Shown: positions 1-8,387, counted from the stretch's first letter. The stretch is 64,000 nt of DNA from CAVXJN01 sp963762165 (GCA_963762165.1 CAVXJN010000003.1:248001-312000), one strand, 5' to 3'. The notes: generated from the letters alone by a model not told the origin. Program-made: numbers and translations.

Positions 1-1400
1 TGGTGCATCAAGCCTGTGCCCTGGGTGGCGGTGAGGAATTCGGTGCGGAATCCGATCAGGCCCCGCGCCGGAATCAGGTAGTCGAGTCGCACCCGGCCTT
101 TACCATCGGGCACCATGTTCTTCAGCTCACCGCCACGGGCACCGAGGCGTTCCATCACCGTGCCCTGGTGCACGTCTTCGACATCCACGGTCAGCTGTTC
201 GTAGGGTTCGTGCCGTTCGCCTTCGATTTCGCGCACGATCACTTCGGGCCGCGATACGCCCAGCTCGTAGCCTTCTCTGCGCATGTTCTCGATCAGGATC
301 GACAGGTGCAGCTCGCCACGGCCGGACACACGGAATTTGTCCGGGTCTTCACCTTCTTCCACCCGCAGCGCGACGTTGTGCACCAATTCGCGCTGCAGCC
401 GATCACGTAGCTGCCGGGACGTGACGTATTTTCCGTCACGGCCGACGAACGGCGAGTCGTTGACTTGGAAGGTCATGCTCACCGTAGGCTCGTCGACGCT
501 GAGCGGCGGCATCGCCTCGACCTGATTCGGGTCGCACAAGGTATCGGAGATGTTCAGGGTTTCGATACCGGTAAAAGCAATGATGTCACCCGCTTCGGCT
601 TCCGGCACTTCGACGCGTTCCAGTCCGTGAAACCCCAACACCTGCAGCACGCGCCCGTTGCGACGCTCGCCCTCGCGGTCGATGATCGTGACCTGGGTGT
701 TGGTGCGGACGCGGCCGCGGGTGATGCGCCCGATGCCGATGACGCCGACGTAGCTGCTGTAGTCCAGCGAACTGACCTGCAGCTGCAGCGGCCCCTCGAG
801 GTCCACTTCGGGCGGCGCCACGCGGTCGACAATAGTCTGGAACAGCGGCGTCATGTCGCCTTCGCGGACACTGGAATCGGCGCTCGCGTATCCGTTCAGC
901 GCCGAGGCGTAGACCACCGGAAAGTCGAGCTGCGCATCGTTGGCGCCCAGGCGATCGAACAGATCGAAGGTTTGATCCAATACCCAGTCCGGACGCGCGC
1001 CCGGGCGGTCGATCTTGTTGATGACCACGATCGGCTTGAGACCCCGGGCCAACGCCTTCTGGGTGACGAAGCGGGTCTGGGGCATGGGACCATCGACCGC
1101 ATCCACCAGCAACAGTACCGAATCCACCATCGACAGCACCCGTTCCACCTCACCGCCAAAGTCCGCGTGTCCCGGGGTGTCGACGATGTTGATCTGGTAA
1201 GCATTCCACTGGATGGAAGTATTCTTGGCGAGGATGGTGATACCGCGCTCGCGCTCCAGCTCGTTGGAATCCATCATCCGCTCCTGCACTGGCGCGCGCG
1301 CGTCCAGGGTGCCGGATTGCGACAGCAATTTGTCGACCAGTGTGGTCTTGCCATGGTCGACGTGGGCGATGATGGCGATGTTGCGGAGTTTCTCGATCAC
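1..1400 (-). CDS. typA: Ribosome-associated GTPase TypA/BipA (5' part, cut by window edge)
   Basis: Translational GTPase of the EF-G family that binds the ribosome and helps 50S assembly and growth under stress or cold. The start is GTG at 1400, giving MIEKLRNIAIIAHVDHGKTT, which matches the usual family N-terminus. Visible G motifs are G1 AHVDHGKT, G2 in RGITI, G3 DTPGHADFGG and G4 NKID. The EF-Tu-like domain 2 and EF-G-type C-terminal domains follow. The frame is still open at base 1, where the residues read FLTATQGTGLMH, so about 140 C-terminal residues lie outside the window. No strong Shine-Dalgarno is seen before the GTG, but the conserved N-terminus fixes the start. It is the last gene of a minus-strand run, and a 161-bp gap separates it from the gene upstream. 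Confidence 0.97.
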   Translation of the reverse strand, partial: MIEKLRNIAIIAHVDHGKTTLVDKLLSQSGTLDARAPVQERMMDSNELERERGITILAKNTSIQWNAYQINIVDTPGHADFGGEVERVLSMVDSVLLLVDAVDGPMPQTRFVTQKALARGLKPIVVINKIDRPGARPDWVLDQTFDLFDRLGANDAQLDFPVVYASALNGYASADSSVREGDMTPLFQTIVDRVAPPEVDLEGPLQLQVSSLDYSSYVGVIGIGRITRGRVRTNTQVTIIDREGERRNGRVLQVLGFHGLERVEVPEAEAGDIIAFTGIETLNISDTLCDPNQVEAMPPLSVDEPTVSMTFQVNDSPFVGRDGKYVTSRQLRDRLQRELVHNVALRVEEGEDPDKFRVSGRGELHLSILIENMRREGYELGVSRPEVIVREIEGERHEPYEQLTVDVEDVHQGTVMERLGARGGELKNMVPDGKGRVRLDYLIPARGLIGFRTEFLTATQGTGLMH

Positions 1401-1561
1401 GGTATCTGTACTTTTTTGTGTGGCGCCCGGCGCGGGCTGGCGGATTATATTGCACCTGCGCTGGCATCGCTATGGCAAAAGCGGCGGAACCGCAAACCTT
1501 TGTGAACCGTTCGCGGCTGCGCGACGACCCCCGTGCCATGCCTCCGACGCGGGGATGGAGA

Positions 1562-2455
1562 CTAGCGTGCGGCCTCCAGATGCAGGCGCATGAAATCGGC
1601 CGCCCTCTGGATTGCGTCCTTGGCGGCCAGATCATCGGCAAAGGTACGCACACTTTCAGGCCGGAAATCGAATCCGCGGCCTACCCCGGGATAGACGATC
1701 AGTTGCGCGGGGCGGCCGTGGCGCTGCAGTTCAGCCACCGCCATTTCCGCAGGCCGGCGGCGCTGGTATTGCTCATGCTCGCCAATGAATATCAGCAGCG
1801 GGATGCGCAGTTCGTCCGCCTCCTGGGCATAGCGATACACCTGCATCGGCTCGGGCGCGTTGGGATCCTGCATGTGCGGGTAATAGGAGACATAACAGGC
1901 GATGTCCTTCACCTGGCGGCCCTTGGTGACGTTGAGCTTCAGGCTGTAATAACCGCCTCGGGTATGGGAATAGGTGCAGACTCGTTTGCTGCTGATTCCC
2001 GACACCTCGGCCAGCATGTAATCGAGGCCCTTGTTCAGATCCTCTTCCAACACGTAATCGTGCTCGATGGGGTATTTTTCGATGAAGCGCCCGGAATACA
2101 GATCCGGCGCGAACACCACGAAACCGCGCGCCGCCAGCCGCCGCACGTGCCGCAGCACCAGGTCGTCCAGGCCCCGGCGGCCATGGACGAACAGCACGCC
2201 GGGATAGGGTTTGGCGTCCGCCGGTCGGGCAATGATCGCCGGTACCTCGACCTCGCCGTTGCGGTAAGAGACCGATTCGGTGGTGACGGTGTGGTTGTCG
2301 GGCACCCGCAGGGTGCCGTGGTCCCACCAGGATGGATCCCACCACCAGGAATTGCCATGCGCCGGCTGACGATCTGGCTCACGCTCGGGCTCATGGGCTT
2401 GGGCCATGCCGCCGCCCAGCAGCAGCAAACCCGCCAGCAACGTTGCGATTTTCAT
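1562..2455 (-). CDS. Secreted dienelactone-hydrolase-family protein with altered catalytic triad
   Basis: A 297-residue alpha/beta-hydrolase of the dienelactone hydrolase (DLH) family. The ATG at 2455 opens a signal peptide (MKIATLLAGL, cleavage after AQA at about residue 20), so the protein is exported. The DLH core is present: the GVLFVHGRRG oxyanion strand near residues 86-95 and GFVVFAPDLY near 111-120. The nucleophile elbow reads SHTRGG (163-168), with Thr165 where the family has Cys or Ser. The acid position is Glu228. The histidine motif reads YPGVGRGF, with Arg260 instead of His; the codon is CGC, one transition from CAC. Two of three triad residues are therefore replaced. It may be a binding protein or a decayed enzyme; the true substrate is unknown. 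Confidence 0.85.
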   Translation of the reverse strand: MKIATLLAGLLLLGGGMAQAHEPEREPDRQPAHGNSWWWDPSWWDHGTLRVPDNHTVTTESVSYRNGEVEVPAIIARPADAKPYPGVLFVHGRRGLDDLVLRHVRRLAARGFVVFAPDLYSGRFIEKYPIEHDYVLEEDLNKGLDYMLAEVSGISSKRVCTYSHTRGGYYSLKLNVTKGRQVKDIACYVSYYPHMQDPNAPEPMQVYRYAQEADELRIPLLIFIGEHEQYQRRRPAEMAVAELQRHGRPAQLIVYPGVGRGFDFRPESVRTFADDLAAKDAIQRAADFMRLHLEAAR

Positions 2456-2531
2456 AAGCCCCTCATCGGCACCAAGCCATTTGAATTCCAGGGTATTGTA
2501 CCCGAACGCCATGGCGATGCGCCGGACCGCC

Positions 2532-3125
2532 CTACAGCAATTGGCACGCCTGTTCGAATTCCAGTCGAGGCAGGCGCGGGAACAATTTCTCCGGGTCGCC
2601 GTGACCGACACCGCAGATGAAATTCACCTTGATGCGGCCGTCGGGGAAGAATTCCTGATTGAGTTTTTCCGCATCGAATCCGGACATCGGCCCCGCATCC
2701 AGCCCGAGACTGCGTACCGCCATGATGAAATAGGCGCCCTGCAGGGAGCTGTTGCGAAAAGCTGCTTCCTTGATCTTCTCCGGTTTGCCGGCATACCAAG
2801 AGCGGGCGTCGGTATGGGGAAACAGCTTCGGCAGATGTTCATGGAACTCCAGGTCCATGCCGATGACCGCCACCACCGGTGCGGTCATCGACTTGTCGAC
2901 GTTGCCGGCCGATAGGGACGGCTTCAAGCGCTGCTTGGCTTCGTCGCTGCGCAGGAACAGGATCCGTGCCGGCAGACAATTGGCGCTGGTGGGACCCATG
3001 ATCATGCGCGCGTAGATCTGCCGTAACTGTTCATCGGTCACCGGCCGGTCGAGCCAGCCATTATGACTGCGCGCGGAAAAGAACAAGGTTTCCAGGGCTT
3101 GGTCCGAAAGCGGCGTGCTAGACAT
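2532..3125 (-). CDS. Nitroreductase-family protein, RutE/HadB type (probable malonic semialdehyde reductase)
   Basis: A 197-residue FMN-dependent oxidoreductase closely resembling RutE, which reduces malonic semialdehyde to 3-hydroxypropionate in pyrimidine breakdown. Length and landmarks match that family: SARSHNGW at the N-terminus, MGPTSANCLPARI, FPHTDARSW, AFRNSSLQGAY, GLDAGPMSGFD, and a C-terminal RLPRLEFEQAC. Two ATGs lie in tandem after the Shine-Dalgarno GAGGAG. The second, at 3125, has the better spacing (5 nt); 3128 is the alternative. No other rut genes are nearby, so the physiological substrate is inferred from family only. It sits 76 bp upstream of the DLH-like gene on the same strand. 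Confidence 0.9.
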   Translation of the reverse strand: MSSTPLSDQALETLFFSARSHNGWLDRPVTDEQLRQIYARMIMGPTSANCLPARILFLRSDEAKQRLKPSLSAGNVDKSMTAPVVAVIGMDLEFHEHLPKLFPHTDARSWYAGKPEKIKEAAFRNSSLQGAYFIMAVRSLGLDAGPMSGFDAEKLNQEFFPDGRIKVNFICGVGHGDPEKLFPRLPRLEFEQACQLL

Positions 3126-3190
3126 CATCACTCCTCGAGGTTGTCGGGCTTGAAATCGGGGACGGATGCTACGGCGTGGCCGTGATGCGA

Positions 3191-3538
3191 TCAAATACCC
3201 CCGCCGTGCGCCCGGTCATGGCGCGCGACCGGCGGTAGCGACCAACACCGGCGCATCGAACCGGATTCCGCCCTCGGTCGCCAACGCCGCAATCTCCACC
3301 ATGTGCTGGCATCGAAACCGGCCCGGCGACTCGGCGCCGAGCCGCGATGAGGGAACAGCACCGATCCCCGGAACCGGGTCCGGCACTTTGGCCTCGGCGG
3401 AATCTGCGTCACGTGTACCAGGTGATCGGCAACGAACGGCAGGAAGCGCAGCAGCGGGTGGCCACAGCCGGACGCAATGCGGCCATGCACCGCTGCCAGC
3501 GGTTCGCCGGCGATCATATTCCGGGACGCATCACTCAT
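3191..3538 (-). CDS. Doubtful small ORF, possibly frameshifted, coupled to the receiver-like gene
   Basis: Not recognised. Its ATG overlaps the TGA of the upstream gene in an ATGA junction (3535-3538), which suggests translational coupling. The first 45 or so residues (MSDASRNMIAGEPLAAVHGR onward) look like ordinary coding sequence. The rest becomes rich in Arg, Trp and Ser, as noncoding frames in GC-rich DNA do. From about base 3420 the neighbouring minus frame, ending at a TGA at 3216-3218, has more protein-like composition (for example MVEIAALATEGGIRFDAPVL). This suggests a frameshift near 3420, or that the gene is not real. No domain is identified. Confidence 0.3.
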   Translation of the reverse strand: MSDASRNMIAGEPLAAVHGRIASGCGHPLLRFLPFVADHLVHVTQIPPRPKCRTRFRGSVLFPHRGSAPSRRAGFDASTWWRLRRWRPRAESGSMRRCWSLPPVARHDRAHGGGI

Positions 3539-3930
3539 GCTTGCGCCGCGGCGAGGGTTTGCAAGCAGGCGCGCATCTGCTCGGGCTCGACCGGAAACGG
3601 CATTGCCGCGTGAATGGTCCAACGGGACTGCAGCCGCTGCTCGAACTGGGGTTGAAATTCGCGGTCGTACAGCACCACCACCCGGGCCTGCGGGTGACGA
3701 CTCTGCAAGGTCGCCAACAACGACTCCAGGCTGCTGCTGCGGTCGCGGAAGTCGGATTGGAAATTGAACTCCGCCACCACCACCGCGGGGCTGTCCTGCT
3801 TCAGCGCCGCCAGCGCCTTGCGCATGCTGGACACGCCGACCACCCTGAATCCGGCCGCCTCGTATTGCGGGCGGAAATCGGGATAGCCGCCCAGCTCGAC
3901 AATGGAAAGCAGAATCGGTTCTGCAGGCAT
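3535..3930 (-). CDS. Receiver-like protein without the phosphoacceptor aspartate
   Basis: A 131-residue single-domain protein with the alternating strand/helix pattern of a response-regulator receiver. It begins ILLSIVELGGYPDF, and has VVGVSSMRKALAALKQ as helix 2 and VVVAEFNF at the strand-3 position where the phosphorylated Asp would be (Glu54 here). VVVLYDREF follows at strand 4, and PFPVEPEQMRACL where the conserved Lys-Pro would be. It is best read as a pseudo-receiver, but the similarity is weak and the function unknown. The ATG at 3930 is preceded by GGAG at a good distance. No histidine kinase is nearby. Confidence 0.6.
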   Translation of the reverse strand: MPAEPILLSIVELGGYPDFRPQYEAAGFRVVGVSSMRKALAALKQDSPAVVVAEFNFQSDFRDRSSSLESLLATLQSRHPQARVVVLYDREFQPQFEQRLQSRWTIHAAMPFPVEPEQMRACLQTLAAAQA

Positions 3931-4147
3931 CGTGGTCTCCGGTAGAGATGCTTTTGAAAACAACAAATTATATTACAACACCAGGCGCTGCCGCGAACCG
4001 CGCAATGGACCGTAGCGAATGACGCGAGTATCATGATATGCTAATGTGGTTTTCCACTTTAGAAGCCGGGTTCGATCGCTGCGCGAAGCTCAGCCGCGAA
4101 CCCAACCATCCTCAAGGGGCAGAGTGGAGGCGGGCCAGAACCGGTGA

Positions 4148-4153
4148 TATAGT
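4148..4153 (+). promoter_or_regulatory. Extended -10 promoter candidate for the 67-residue protein gene
   Basis: TATAGT preceded by TGA forms a TGn extended -10 element about 50 bases before the start codon at 4203. No good -35 match is present at 17 nt, which is tolerated with an extended -10. The predicted transcript start is near 4160. Confidence 0.4.
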
Positions 4154-4202
4154 GCCCCGCTCCCCCGGGTTGCTCTTAGAGCGTATTGTTGGAGGCATTG
4201 AG

Positions 4203-4406
4203 ATGAGCGAGAAGCAAGACCTGATCAAGCGCATGCTCGAGCTGCAGAAAAAGTTCATTGACTACGAGCACGAGAACGGCCTGAATCCATTCGACTATTA
4301 CACTCCGCAACCGGGCCATCCACTGGAGAAGTACCGTGAGGAGTACCAGGAACTGGCGACCAAAGTGGTCGACATGGCTCATGGCGAAGTCGGCTCTCAT
4401 CGCTGA
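4203..4406 (+). CDS. Small acidic conserved-looking protein of unknown function (67 aa)
   Basis: A soluble 67-residue protein with no signal peptide or membrane segment. An amphipathic, charged N-terminal helix (KQDLIKRMLELQKKFIDYE) is followed by an aromatic and proline patch (NPFDYYTPQPGHP) and a second helix (YREEYQELATKVVDMAH). The start is well supported: GGAGG lies 7 nt before the ATG. A candidate extended -10 element lies upstream and a strong hairpin terminator follows directly, so it looks like a real single-gene transcription unit. No cysteines or nucleotide-binding motifs are seen. I do not recognise a named family. It is convergent with ubiA. Confidence 0.8.
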   Translation: MSEKQDLIKRMLELQKKFIDYEHENGLNPFDYYTPQPGHPLEKYREEYQELATKVVDMAHGEVGSHR

Positions 4407-4427
4407 ACACCGCGATCCGGGGTTGAC

Positions 4428-4463
4428 AAAAAAGCCGCTGACCGCAAGGTCCGCGGCTTTTTT
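4428..4463. terminator. Bidirectional intrinsic terminator between the small gene and ubiA
   Basis: A6-GCCGC-T-GACC, loop GCAA, GGTC-C-GCGGC-T6. The stem is continuous apart from one T/C mismatch, and it has a T tract on the plus strand and another (from the A run) on the minus strand. It can end transcription of both convergent units. Confidence 0.93.
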
Positions 4464-4544
4464 CGTGGTCGTAACGAAACTTTGCCAGTTCCGGTTCACT
4501 CCAGCCTTGAGCCGCGCTCGCCGCAGCCCGGACGTCGCATCGGC

Positions 4545-5495
4545 CTACGTTGCGACCGTCGCCGGGGCGAGCGCATAGTCCAGCGCCAGGCCGATGAAGA
4601 TTGCCGCGCCGAACCAGTTGTTGTGCAAAAATGCGCGGAAACACCCCTCGCGGCTGCGGTCTCGGATCAGATACTGCTCGTAACCGGCGAACGCGGCCGC
4701 TACCGCCAGCCCCAGGTAATACCAGATTCCCAGTTCCTGTTCCTGACCTACCAGCACCAGCGCCAACAGCACCAGCGCCTGCAGTACCGCCACCATCAGC
4801 CGATCCATATCACCGAACAGAATGGCAGTGGATTTCACGCCGATGCGCAGATCATCGTCACGGTCGACCATGGCGTAGACGGTATCGTAGGCGGTGGCCC
4901 AGAGTACGTTGGCGACGAAGATCACCCACGCCACTCGGGGCAGGCCGCCGGTCTGGGCTGCGAACGCCATGGGCACCGCCCAGCCGAACGCCGCACCCAG
5001 CACCACCTGGGGCAGATAGGTATAGCGTTTCATGAACGGGTACACCACGGCCAGGATCACGCCCACCAGGGAAAGGGCGATGGTGAGCGCGTTCATCAGC
5101 AGGACCAGTGCGAATGCGAGCAAACACAGCACGACAAAAAGCTTCAATGCTTCTGCTGCCGCCACCCGGCCGGCGGCGACCGGGCGTTCGTTCGTACGTC
5201 GCACGTGGGGATCGACGTGGCGGTCGGCATAGTCGTTGATCACACAACCCGCGGAGCGCATCAAAAACACCCCGACTATGAACACCAACAGTACGGGCAG
5301 CCGCGGTACGCCTTGGGCGGCCACCCACAGGGCCCACAGGGTCGGCCAGAGCAGTAACAGTGCGCCGATGGGACGATTGATCCGCGTCAACAGGACATAC
5401 TGATACAGTCGGTCCCGCACGCGGCCGGAATGCTCCCAGCGTTCGAGGCGGGACCGCAACGGCAAAAGCATGTGTCGGAGACGGCTACCGGGCAT
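4545..5495 (-). CDS. ubiA: 4-hydroxybenzoate polyprenyltransferase UbiA
   Basis: Inner-membrane prenyltransferase that joins the polyprenyl tail to 4-hydroxybenzoate, the second step of ubiquinone synthesis. It is 316 residues long with about eight to nine hydrophobic segments. Both aspartate-rich, Mg-prenyl-diphosphate motifs are visible: NDYADRHVD near residues 86-94 and DRDDDLRIGVKSTAI in the second half. The N-terminal RINRPIGALLLLWPTLWAL segment is typical. It lies 57 bp downstream of ubiC on the same strand, in the usual ubiC-ubiA order, so the product of chorismate lyase feeds this enzyme directly. Confidence 0.97.
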   Translation of the reverse strand: MPGSRLRHMLLPLRSRLERWEHSGRVRDRLYQYVLLTRINRPIGALLLLWPTLWALWVAAQGVPRLPVLLVFIVGVFLMRSAGCVINDYADRHVDPHVRRTNERPVAAGRVAAAEALKLFVVLCLLAFALVLLMNALTIALSLVGVILAVVYPFMKRYTYLPQVVLGAAFGWAVPMAFAAQTGGLPRVAWVIFVANVLWATAYDTVYAMVDRDDDLRIGVKSTAILFGDMDRLMVAVLQALVLLALVLVGQEQELGIWYYLGLAVAAAFAGYEQYLIRDRSREGCFRAFLHNNWFGAAIFIGLALDYALAPATVAT

Positions 5496-5552
5496 GAAAC
5501 ATCCTGCGAGGTGGAAAGGGCGCTCGTCGACCTGACGCCAAGCACCAACGTG

Positions 5553-6125
5553 CTAGCGGCATAAGGCTGGTAGGAACAGTTCCTGCACCAGCAGCGGTTT
5601 GCCCCGCACGTGAAACACCGAACGCCGCCCCCATATTTCTGCCGGCGCCGGCTTTACGCCCGCGGTCGCAGCGGCATACAGCGCTTGTCCCGGTCGGATC
5701 CGGGCCAATTCCAACTCGCCACGCTGCAGGCTTCGGTCGGTGAACAATAACGCGCCCAACGGCCGACTGCCAAGCTCGCCCAAGCGGCGTTGAGCGCCAC
5801 TGAGCGTGCGCAAGGGCACTACGGTGCGGGCATATACCCACGGCTGTTCGTCACACAACAAGCGCACTTCGCGCACCAGGGTCAGGGTATTGCGGCGCAT
5901 CTTCAGCGCGCTGCGCTCCTCGCGCTGAGGCCGCTGCAAGCCCTGGCGCAGGACTTCGACCCGGAACTTGCCAGCGCATGCCTGCTGCACGCGGCGGGTA
6001 AGCGAGGCGCGATCCAACAACCAGGGCATCAGTTCGCGAGGTAAGTGATGGTAGTTAACAGCCCGGCTGGGCTTCCATAAGGAACCGGCAAGGCGCGAGT
6101 CAGGTATGGCGCGGGGGATGGTCAC
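5553..6125 (-). CDS. ubiC: Chorismate lyase UbiC
   Basis: Splits chorismate into pyruvate and 4-hydroxybenzoate, the first committed step of ubiquinone synthesis. Landmarks include LMPWLLDRASLTRR, WVYARTVVPLRTLSG, LGALLFTD, WGRRSVF and the C-terminal GKPLLVQELFLPA. The start is uncertain. GTG at 6125 gives 190 residues and is preferred, because the codons between 6173 and 6125 are poor in G/C at third positions; GTG at 6173, which would start 10 bases past the recG stop, is possible. Neither has a clear Shine-Dalgarno. The gene is probably co-transcribed with recG upstream and ubiA downstream. Confidence 0.93.
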   Translation of the reverse strand: MTIPRAIPDSRLAGSLWKPSRAVNYHHLPRELMPWLLDRASLTRRVQQACAGKFRVEVLRQGLQRPQREERSALKMRRNTLTLVREVRLLCDEQPWVYARTVVPLRTLSGAQRRLGELGSRPLGALLFTDRSLQRGELELARIRPGQALYAAATAGVKPAPAEIWGRRSVFHVRGKPLLVQELFLPALCR

Positions 6126-6182
6126 GACGTCGGCAGGTGGAGCATCTCGTGGACAAGCCGCAAAGACTAGCACAAGCGGCGC

Positions 6183-8312
6183 TTATACCGCGCCGTAACG
6201 AGCACTGTCCCCCAACCAACGGCGCACCAGAGGGACCACACAATCGGGATGTTCGCGATGCAGGATTTCCGCTGCCCGCTGCACTTCGGTGAGCAAGCCG
6301 CGATCTCGCAGCAAGTCCGCCACACGCAGTTGCAGCATCCCGGTCTGGCGCGTGCCCAGCACCTCGCCGGGGCCGCGCAACTCGAGATCCCGCCGTGCAA
6401 TTTCGAAACCGTCATTGGTATCGCGTAACGCCGCTAGGCGTGCGCGGGCGGTAACACTGAGCGAGCCACGATACATCAGAACGCAACTGCTTTCGGCACT
6501 GCCGCGACCAACCCGGCCGCGCAATTGATGCAATTGCGCCAGCCCGAGGCGCTCCGAGTTTTCGATAATCATCAGACTGGCGTTGGGCACATCCACCCCC
6601 ACTTCGATCACCGTGGTGGCAATCAACAAATCCAGTTCCCCCTTCTTGAAGCGCGCCATCACCTGTTCTTTTTCCGCCGGCTTCAGCCGGCCATGAACCA
6701 GCCCCAGCCGTAATTCCGGGAGCGCCTCTGCGAGACGGGACGCGGTCTCCGCCGCGGCCTGCGCCTGCAACGCCTCGGACTCCTCGATCAGGGTGCAAAC
6801 CCAGTAGGCCTGCCTGCCCTGGCGACAGGCGTCGGCGACGCGTGCCACCACGTCGGCGCGGCGGCTCTCCGGCAACACCACGGTATTGACCGGGATCCGC
6901 CCCGGCGGCAGTTCATCGATTACCGAGTTGTCCAGATCCGCATAGGCGGTCATGGCCAAGGTGCGCGGAATCGGAGTCGCCGTCATGATGAGCTGATGCG
7001 GGCTGGTTTGGTTGCGGCGGCCTTTTTCCCGCAGCGCAAGGCGTTGATGCACGCCAAAGCGGTGCTGTTCGTCGACGATGGCCAACGCCAAGTGGTGGAA
7101 TTCCACGCCTTCCTGAAACAGGGCATGAGTGCCGACAACGACTCGCGCGTCTCCGCTTTGCAGTTGGGCAATGGCTTGCCGGCGCGCGCTGGCGCTGAGC
7201 TTGCCCGACAGCCATTGCACCTGCACACCCAACGGCTCCAGCCAGCCGCTGAAGTTACGGAAATGCTGCTCGGCGAGCAATTCGGTCGGCGCCATCAGCG
7301 CCACCTGGTAGCCCGCCTCCACGGCTTTCAAGGCGGACACCGCCGCCACTACCGTTTTACCGGATCCCACATCTCCCTGAACCAGACGCAGCATAGGATA
7401 AGGCTGCTCGAGGTCGGTTTCAATTTCCGCGCATACCCGCTGCTGCGCTGCGGTCAGCGCAAACGGCAGCCCATTCAAAAATCGGGCAACCAGTTCGCCC
7501 TTGGTCGCAAGCACCGGCGCTCGGTGCTGTTGCAGACGGCCGCGCAGTTGTCTCAGGCTGAGGTGGTGCGCCAGCAACTCTTCGAATGCGAGCCGCTGCT
7601 GCGCCGGGTGTACACCGCTTTCCAGGTCGTGCAACTCGCATTCCGGAAGGGGCCGATGCACGAACCGCAAAGCATCGTGCAGAGACGGCAGGCTGAAATG
7701 CGCCAGGACGCTGTCCGGCAGCCACTCCCGCAGATCCAGCGGCTGGCGCTGCAACCAGCCCAGCGCCTGATCGGTCAAGTCCCGCAGCTTCAGCTGGTGG
7801 ATACCCTGGGTGGTCGGGTACACCGGCGTAAGGTGTGGCTGCGGCGCGACTTCGGCTGCGCTTTCAATGACCCGCCGGTACTCGGGGTGGACGATTTCCA
7901 GACCGCTTCGCCCGGCGCGCACTTCGCCGTAGCACGACACCACGGCGCCGCGCTCCAGCGCCGCCTGTTGCGCCGCGGAGAAATGAAAGAAGCGTAGGGT
8001 CAAGGCGCCGGTGCCGTCGCTCACCCGGCAAAGCAGAGTGCGGCGGCGTCCGTAGGCGATTTCGGTGAGTTCCACACGCGCCTGAATCGCGGCCTGTACG
8101 CCGGGGCGCAGACTGCCAATCGCAACCACGCGGGTGCGGTCTTCATAACGGGCGGGAAGGTGAAACAACAAGTCCTGGACGGTGTGGATCCCCAGCTTCT
8201 GCAAGCGTTGTGCAATCCTGGGTCCGACGCCTTTGAGCGACGCGACGCTCAACCGCCCGGCGTCGCGTTCAGTGTCTGGCAGCGAAGTGGCTGAAACATC
8301 GGCTGTGGTCAT
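6183..8312 (-). CDS. recG: ATP-dependent DNA helicase RecG
   Basis: A 709-residue superfamily 2 helicase that reverses stalled forks and processes Holliday junctions and R-loops. The N-terminal wedge/OB domain begins at about residue 25 (LKGVGPRIAQRLQKLGI). Helicase motifs in order are GDVGSGKT (Walker A), MAPTELLAEQH (Ia), DEQHRFGVHQR (motif II, DEQH), TATPIPRTL (III), VIEVGVDVPNA (V) and QLRGRVGRG (VI). The TRG region near EVLGTRQTG follows. Length is typical (E. coli 693). ATG at 8312 is preceded by CAAGG. It leads a recG-ubiC-ubiA run. Confidence 0.97.
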   Translation of the reverse strand: MTTADVSATSLPDTERDAGRLSVASLKGVGPRIAQRLQKLGIHTVQDLLFHLPARYEDRTRVVAIGSLRPGVQAAIQARVELTEIAYGRRRTLLCRVSDGTGALTLRFFHFSAAQQAALERGAVVSCYGEVRAGRSGLEIVHPEYRRVIESAAEVAPQPHLTPVYPTTQGIHQLKLRDLTDQALGWLQRQPLDLREWLPDSVLAHFSLPSLHDALRFVHRPLPECELHDLESGVHPAQQRLAFEELLAHHLSLRQLRGRLQQHRAPVLATKGELVARFLNGLPFALTAAQQRVCAEIETDLEQPYPMLRLVQGDVGSGKTVVAAVSALKAVEAGYQVALMAPTELLAEQHFRNFSGWLEPLGVQVQWLSGKLSASARRQAIAQLQSGDARVVVGTHALFQEGVEFHHLALAIVDEQHRFGVHQRLALREKGRRNQTSPHQLIMTATPIPRTLAMTAYADLDNSVIDELPPGRIPVNTVVLPESRRADVVARVADACRQGRQAYWVCTLIEESEALQAQAAAETASRLAEALPELRLGLVHGRLKPAEKEQVMARFKKGELDLLIATTVIEVGVDVPNASLMIIENSERLGLAQLHQLRGRVGRGSAESSCVLMYRGSLSVTARARLAALRDTNDGFEIARRDLELRGPGEVLGTRQTGMLQLRVADLLRDRGLLTEVQRAAEILHREHPDCVVPLVRRWLGDSARYGAV

Positions 8313-8355
8313 GCCTTGAATTGTACATGAAGCTGGCGACCTGCCGACCTGCGAG

Positions 8356-8387
8356 CCCCACCGGCCGCCGTTCGCAGGCCGGTGGGG
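8356..8387. other. Perfect 11-bp hairpin without T tract
   Basis: CCCCACCGGCC, a 10-nt loop, then GGCCGGTGGGG: eleven uninterrupted base pairs. It lies between the stop of the lipoprotein gene (8401) and the start of recG (8312), both on the minus strand. There is no T run on either side, so it is not a classical intrinsic terminator. It may protect the 3' end of the lipoprotein mRNA or lower read-through into recG. Confidence 0.75.

Noticed and set aside
465..1505. Long plus-strand open frame opposite typA
   Set aside because: Antisense shadow in GC-rich DNA; the minus strand encodes TypA with all GTPase motifs, and the plus frame is rich in His, Arg and Gln with no recognisable domain.
3166..3945. 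Plus-strand open frame of 259 codons
   Set aside because: Opposite the receiver-like gene, with low-complexity Arg/Ala composition and no ribosome binding site.
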